A stretch of 9,954 nt of DNA from UBA9732 sp963606545 (lineage in GTDB: Bacteria > Spirochaetota > Spirochaetia > Sphaerochaetales > Sphaerochaetaceae). This document shows positions 6,385 to 9,954 of this stretch, in pieces (position 1 is the first letter of the stretch; every line of letters starts with the position of its first letter). The stretch is from contig CAVCYP010000055.1 of the NCBI GenBank assembly GCA_963606545.1, positions 1-9,954 of the forward strand, written 5' to 3'. Under the pieces are notes generated by a model. That model saw only the letters and a program-made list of their open reading frames with translations, did not search any database and was not told where the DNA came from. Both the position numbers and the translations under genes were made by a program.

Positions 6385-7062
6385 ATGCCAAAAGAAAAAT
6401 ATAGGTTCAGTAAAATAGATGATGACTATTTTGCTTTTTTAACAGAAGGTGTTCCATTAGTGGGAGATGCTGAAATCCCTATGATGATGAACTTAAATAA
6501 TACCTTTGTTCCCCATGGACTTGTTGCTTATGAAAAAATTAATATAGATTTGAATTATCGTAAGCACGTTCACTTTTATGTTTTTGATTCCAAATTTAAA
6601 TATCTAATTGCTAATATCAAGACAGATTTGAAGAAATTTCGTTTAAGAGATGGTGTAATAACCCCTGATTATAGCTTGATTAGTAATAGATCTATATCAA
6701 TACTTCAAATGCAGACTTTTTTTAGTCGTGCTGTAGGCTGTTATCTACAGAAAAATGGAATTTCTGTAATACCAAATGTCAGATGGGGAGAGGAACGAAC
6801 ATATGATTTTTGCTTTCTTGGAATTCCTGAGGGTACAATTGTATCAATAAGTACTTTAGGAGGTATTGATACCAAAATTGAAAAAGAATATTTCATAAAA
6901 GGTCTTTCTGAAATGTTAATTCGCCTCCAGCCTACAGATGTAGTTGTTTATGGAAGAAATCCAGATTGCATATTTGAACGTTTTGGAAACAAAACTAATT
7001 TCCATTTCTACAAGAGCTTAATTGAGGAGTCTCATTCAAAGGATGGTCGAAATGGGAGTTAA
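6385..7062 (+). CDS. DUF4417 domain protein
   Basis: Protein of 225 residues that I recognise from its pattern as DUF4417, a family of unknown function often seen in accessory DNA. Supporting blocks are HVHFYVFDSKFKYL at residues 61-74, LKKFRLRDGVITPDYSL at 82-98, RAVGCYLQKNGISVIPNVRWG at 115-135, DFCFLGIPEGTIVSISTLG at 141-159 and VVVYG at 186-190, in the family order. No signal peptide or membrane segment. AGGAGG lies 5 bases before the ATG, a strong ribosome site, but it can be masked by leader pairing. Its last 11 bases overlap the next gene, so the two are translationally coupled. It is first in a three-gene unit with the toxin-like gene and its partner. The role in that unit is unknown; family assignment is from memory. 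Confidence 0.75.
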   Translation: MPKEKYRFSKIDDDYFAFLTEGVPLVGDAEIPMMMNLNNTFVPHGLVAYEKINIDLNYRKHVHFYVFDSKFKYLIANIKTDLKKFRLRDGVITPDYSLISNRSISILQMQTFFSRAVGCYLQKNGISVIPNVRWGEERTYDFCFLGIPEGTIVSISTLGGIDTKIEKEYFIKGLSEMLIRLQPTDVVVYGRNPDCIFERFGNKTNFHFYKSLIEESHSKDGRNGS

Positions 7063-7435
7063 ATACATAGGAGGCGCAAAACATTTTAGATCTATTGGAC
7101 AAAATCTATTGGCGATGAAAAGCTCATATGGATTTGAAAATGGTTATTTTGGAAAGAATGATGGTACAAGCAACAATAAAGTTCGTACAATCATTACAGA
7201 TAATCCAGATAAAACTGCTAAAGATTTTTTTAATAAGATATCATATGGAGGTGTTGATATTTCTAAAAACGGTGTAACTATGGCTCAAACGCATGATGGA
7301 ACTATAATTACATTTAGATTAAAAACTTCAAGTAATGGTTCTCCTGCTGTAGATATTAATATTGATTATTCTACGCATGCAGCTGGAATAAAACGACAAA
7401 AGATACATTTTGCTAAGTCTTCGGAGGATAAGTAA
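7052..7435 (+). CDS. Small protein resembling the C-terminal domain of polymorphic toxins
   Basis: A 127-residue protein. Residues 30-125, with NGYFGKN, VRTIITDNPDKTAKDFFNKISYGG (44-67), DGTIITFRLKTSSNGSPAVDINI (82-104) and GIKRQKIHFAK (112-122), resemble a domain I recall at the extreme C-terminus of large bacterial polymorphic toxins; I cannot name the family or its activity. Here it stands alone with almost no N-terminal extension, no signal peptide and no delivery domain. I chose ATG 7052, 8 bases after AAAGGA (7038-7043); ATG 7043 and TTG 7022 are possible longer starts. It overlaps the DUF4417 gene by 11 bases and is followed directly, with no gap, by the likely immunity gene, the order usual for toxin then antidote. 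It could instead be a harmless remnant or have a non-toxic role. Confidence 0.55.
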   Translation: MGVKYIGGAKHFRSIGQNLLAMKSSYGFENGYFGKNDGTSNNKVRTIITDNPDKTAKDFFNKISYGGVDISKNGVTMAQTHDGTIITFRLKTSSNGSPAVDINIDYSTHAAGIKRQKIHFAKSSEDK

Positions 7436-8002
7436 ATGATAAACAATGATTATAGATTAAAAGAAAATGAGATTCAAATTTTATCTAATATGAAAGGTAA
7501 GAAGTTTAATAGTTTAATAGCAGATAATGCATTTGGTGGTACTAAAGCTATTGAACATGCTTTGTTTTCTGTTGGAAATACCTATTATGCTTTTAGTAAT
7601 AAAATATGTCCGTTAGACTACTACGGATCCGGTATTGAAGATGTTGCTATCTTTAATTTTGCACCAGCAAGCGAAAATCTTATAAATAAAGAAAAAAGCT
7701 TTGATAGAGCAATTGAACTTCCTATCATGCAAAAAATTAAGGATATTGAAATTGTGACTGAGATTCAAAAAGTTTTTGAGAACAACATCTTAAAATATGA
7801 AACAATGTTAACTAGGGGTGTAATTTTTATCATGTTAGATGGTAATGAAATCTCCTATGAAAAAGATATTTGGTTTTCAGAAATAATTAAGATTCAAAGA
7901 GGATATAATCTTATTGAAAAGTTTACTCCAGCAACAGAATTTGAAGAGGATTGGAATTCTAACTTCTCTGGCTCCTGCGAACGTATTTGTGAATTTCTAT
8001 AA
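7436..8002 (+). CDS. Hypothetical protein, likely immunity partner
   Basis: A 188-residue protein whose family I do not recognise. It is soluble-looking, without signal peptide or membrane segment, acidic toward the end (EFEEDW near 167-172), and mixed alpha/beta in appearance, as many immunity proteins are. The ATG immediately follows the stop of the toxin-like gene, with GGAGG (7423-7427) 8 bases upstream. Its place right after a polymorphic-toxin-like domain is the main reason for the immunity call. It is very AT-rich: the 60 bases from 7441 are about 18% GC by hand count, unlike the housekeeping genes on either side, which suggests acquisition by transfer. It is the last gene of the island. 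Confidence 0.5.
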   Translation: MINNDYRLKENEIQILSNMKGKKFNSLIADNAFGGTKAIEHALFSVGNTYYAFSNKICPLDYYGSGIEDVAIFNFAPASENLINKEKSFDRAIELPIMQKIKDIEIVTEIQKVFENNILKYETMLTRGVIFIMLDGNEISYEKDIWFSEIIKIQRGYNLIEKFTPATEFEEDWNSNFSGSCERICEFL

Positions 8003-8015
8003 AGACCAATTTAAA

Positions 8016-8044
8016 TTGACATGATGCTTTAAATTAGGGATAAT
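8016..8044 (+). promoter_or_regulatory. Consensus-like promoter of ffh
   Basis: TTGACA at 8016-8021 (perfect -35) and GATAAT at 8039-8044 (one mismatch) are 17 bases apart. A start at A8050 or G8051 leaves 3 or 4 bases before the ATG at 8054. TTTAAATT is directly repeated at 8010-8017 and 8028-8035, 18 bases apart, perhaps by chance in AT-rich DNA. Confidence 0.75.
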
Positions 8045-8053
8045 TCGCAAGTT

Positions 8054-9391
8054 ATGTTTGACTCAATTAGTGATAAATTTTCATCGATTATAAGAACTAT
8101 ATCTGGTAAGTCCAAGATAAGTGAGAAAAATGTTCAGGATGCTGTAGAAGAAATCAAGATGGCTCTGCTGGATGCAGATGTCAATCTTAGAGTTGTCAGG
8201 CGTTTTGTTAACAGAACCTTGGAAGAGGCTCTTGGCGACAAGGTCCTCAAGGCCGTCAATCCAGGTCAGCAGTTTGTCAAAGTTGTCTATGACAAGATGG
8301 TTCAGCTTCTTGGGGATCCTGAAAATCAGGCCCTTAAGCTCAAAGGGCCAGACACTGTAACCGTTATTCTCATGATGGGGCTTCAGGGCTCTGGTAAGAC
8401 TACCACCAGTGCAAAGCTGGCTTTAAGTCTTAAAAAGCAGGGCCGTAGAGTCATGATGGCTGCTTGTGACCTTGTCAGACCTGCAGCTATAACCCAATTG
8501 CAAGTCCTTGGTCAGCAAGTAGATGTACCGGTTTACGCCCAGACCGATACCAAGGACGCTGTCCTTGTTGCTACAAATGCTTATAAGAAAGCAAAACGTG
8601 AACAATATGATGTCTTGATTGTGGATACCTCCGGTCGTATGCACCTTGATGAAGCCATGATGAAAGAAATCCAAGACATCAATACTGCACTTCATCCAGA
8701 TGAAACCTTGTTTGTTGCTGATGCAATGACTGGTCAGAATGCTGTTACTATTGCTCAAGAGTTTGAGAGCAAGGTTGGCATAACTGGTGTTGTTCTGACT
8801 AAGTTTGACTCTGACACTCGTGGTGGTGCTGCTCTATCTTTGAGAGAAGTTGTTGGCAAGCCTATTAAGTTTATCGGGGTTGGGGAGAAGATGGAGAATC
8901 TTGAGCCGTTCTACCCGGAGCGCATGGCAAGTAGAATTTTGGGCATGGGCGATATTGTTTCGCTGGTGGAGAAGGCTCAGGAGACTTACGACCTAGAGAA
9001 GGCGCAAAAGCTTCAGGAAAAGATGGCCAAAAATACCTTTGACCTTCAGGATTACTTGGAGCAGTTGGAGAACATGACCAAGATGGGTGGCGTGGAAAAA
9101 TTGATTGATATGATTCCTGGCGCCAAGGGAAATGTCTCTGAAGATGACATTGATAAAGAAGAATTGAAAAAAGAAAAAGCAATTATCCAGTCAATGACCT
9201 TCCAAGAAAGACAAAATATATATATAATTGGTCCGGCCCGAAAGAAAAGAATAGCTAAGGGTAGTGGAACTTCAGTTGGTGAGGTTGGTCATCTGCTGAA
9301 AAAATTTGAAAAGATGCGGCTGAATATGAAGAAGCTCGCTAAAAATAAGAAATACCAGGCTGCTTTGATGAAGCAGATGGGCATGAACTGA
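8054..9391 (+). CDS. ffh: Signal recognition particle GTPase Ffh
   Basis: Protein subunit of the signal recognition particle; it binds 4.5S RNA and signal sequences of nascent membrane proteins and docks with FtsY. Its 445 residues are normal length. The N domain covers about 1-90. The G domain shows the P-loop GLQGSGKTT at residues 109-117, ACDLVRPAA at 137-145, DTSGR at 191-195, TKFDSDTRGG at 249-258 (TKLDGDARGG in many bacteria) and GVGEK at 275-279. The M domain from about 300 has the RNA-binding stretch ARKKRIAKGSGTSVGEV at 395-411. The start matches the family opening MFDSISDKF exactly, yet no Shine-Dalgarno precedes it and the promoter is almost adjacent, so a near-leaderless mRNA is predicted. 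rpsP follows 20 bases after the stop. Confidence 0.97.
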   Translation: MFDSISDKFSSIIRTISGKSKISEKNVQDAVEEIKMALLDADVNLRVVRRFVNRTLEEALGDKVLKAVNPGQQFVKVVYDKMVQLLGDPENQALKLKGPDTVTVILMMGLQGSGKTTTSAKLALSLKKQGRRVMMAACDLVRPAAITQLQVLGQQVDVPVYAQTDTKDAVLVATNAYKKAKREQYDVLIVDTSGRMHLDEAMMKEIQDINTALHPDETLFVADAMTGQNAVTIAQEFESKVGITGVVLTKFDSDTRGGAALSLREVVGKPIKFIGVGEKMENLEPFYPERMASRILGMGDIVSLVEKAQETYDLEKAQKLQEKMAKNTFDLQDYLEQLENMTKMGGVEKLIDMIPGAKGNVSEDDIDKEELKKEKAIIQSMTFQERQNIYIIGPARKKRIAKGSGTSVGEVGHLLKKFEKMRLNMKKLAKNKKYQAALMKQMGMN

Positions 9392-9411
9392 GATTCGTAG
9401 GAGGAATTGAC

Positions 9412-9681
9412 GTGAGCGTTGGTATCAGATTGAAGAGATTCGGTACAAAGAAGAGACCATACTACAGAGTTGTTGTTATGGATTCTAGAGAGTCAAACAA
9501 GGGTAAGCCTCTTGAGGAGATAGGTTTCTATCATCCAGTAGAGAGTGAGAACCAGATTAGCATTAATGCTGACAGAGTTGCTTACTGGATTGGTGTTGGT
9601 GCACAGCCATCAGACACTGTTAAGATGCTTTTGGCAAAACAGGGAATTCCAGCCACTGCTAAAGCTCCTGTAAAGGACTGA
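9412..9681 (+). CDS. rpsP: 30S ribosomal protein bS16
   Basis: Small-subunit ribosomal protein S16, needed for 30S assembly. The 89-residue product begins SVGIRLKRFGTKKRPYYRVVVMDSR, the hallmark of the family, and continues with LEEIGFYHPV at about residues 34-43 and RVAYWIGVGAQPSDTVKMLL at about 55-74, matching the usual S16 layout. It starts at GTG 9412, 7 bases after AGGAGG (9399-9404), a strong ribosome site that contrasts with ffh. It sits 20 bases after ffh and 4 bases before the KH gene, the usual ffh-rpsP-KH-rimM operon. The C-terminal tail (PATAKAPVKD) is variable in the family. Confidence 0.97.
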   Translation: MSVGIRLKRFGTKKRPYYRVVVMDSRESNKGKPLEEIGFYHPVESENQISINADRVAYWIGVGAQPSDTVKMLLAKQGIPATAKAPVKD

Positions 9682-9685
9682 GACT

Positions 9686-9919
9686 GTGGAAAAGGAACTG
9701 GTCGAATACATCGTCAGATCGCTCGTTGACCATCCTGAAGCTGTTGAAGTGAATGTTGTTGAGGGTGAAAAGTCCACAATACTTGAACTGAGAGTTTCAC
9801 AGGATGATTTGGGCAAGGTCATTGGCAAGCAGGGCAGAATTGCTAGAGCTTTGAGAACTATTCTTGCAGCTACAGCAACAAAGACCGGCAAGCATGCAAG
9901 CCTTGAAATTCTGGACTGA
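9686..9919 (+). CDS. khpA: KH-domain RNA-binding protein (KhpA/YlqC-like)
   Basis: Small RNA-binding protein of 77 residues made of one KH domain. The GxxG loop is GKQG at residues 47-50 within DLGKVIGKQGRIARALRTIL, the typical KhpA core. In Gram-positive bacteria KhpA pairs with KhpB and affects cell division and RNA metabolism; in spirochaetes the role is less clear. It starts at GTG 9686, 4 bases after the rpsP stop, with AAGGA (9673-9677) inside the end of rpsP, 8 bases upstream. The place between rpsP and rimM is the standard one for this family. Confidence 0.93.
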   Translation: MEKELVEYIVRSLVDHPEAVEVNVVEGEKSTILELRVSQDDLGKVIGKQGRIARALRTILAATATKTGKHASLEILD

Positions 9920-9925
9920 TTGGGT

Positions 9926-9954
9926 ATGAAACAGGTCCTTGCAACCGGAATTGT
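9926..9954 (+). CDS. rimM: Start of 16S rRNA processing factor RimM (partial)
   Basis: Only the first nine codons plus two bases are in the window, reading MKQVLATGI and then GT (likely V). This matches the usual RimM opening (a short strand ending in GxI/V), and rimM is expected after rpsP and the KH gene. RimM binds ribosomal protein S19 and helps mature the 30S head. The ATG is 6 bases past the KH stop, with no strong Shine-Dalgarno, suggesting coupling. The call rests mostly on gene order. Confidence 0.7.

Noticed and set aside
9610..9891. A 93-codon open frame on the - strand
   Set aside because: It is the opposite strand of rpsP and the KH gene, both well supported; its translation is serine-rich and without a recognisable domain.

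Overview
The window looks like the chromosome of a spirochaete of the Treponema type. The best clue is the cluster of a short SMC protein, RNase HII and a small PUR-alpha-like nucleic-acid-binding protein; as I recall, Borrelia has the same neighbours as P115/BB_0045, BB_0046 and BpuR/BB_0047. The variants TKFDSDTRGG in Ffh and the order ffh-rpsP-KH-rimM fit as well. I ran no database search, so the genus is an inference.

Layout. Bases 1-90 hold a degenerate short tandem repeat. Bases 91-289 are non-coding and carry a promoter. A two-gene unit follows on +: carbamate kinase (arcC) and RNase HII (rnhB). Converging on it from the - strand are tRNA-Gly(UCC), an intrinsic terminator and the PUR-domain gene. 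The terminator lies so close to the PUR start codon that the gene seems to depend on read-through. A back-to-back promoter pair then serves the tRNA (-) and smc (+). The SMC is 933 residues, has complete ATPase motifs, and shows no recognisable hinge.

Bases 5175-8050 form an AT-rich accessory island between smc and ffh. One hand-counted 60-base line in it is about 18% GC, against 50% for a line in ffh. It holds an XRE-type regulator overlapping an ImmA/IrrE-type zinc protease gene, with a near-perfect 32-bp palindrome over the predicted start of transcription. A 156-base structured leader follows, then a three-gene unit: a DUF4417 protein, a small protein resembling the C-terminal tips of polymorphic toxins, and a likely immunity partner. 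In the leader, a 12-base stretch is perfectly complementary to the DUF4417 start codon region and also takes part in a competing upstream hairpin, which suggests a translational switch. This island is the most interesting part of the window.

From 8003 onward comes a translation and protein-export block: ffh, rpsP, khpA-like KH gene and the start of rimM. The ffh promoter is consensus-like and ends so close to the ATG that the mRNA should be almost leaderless, with no Shine-Dalgarno.
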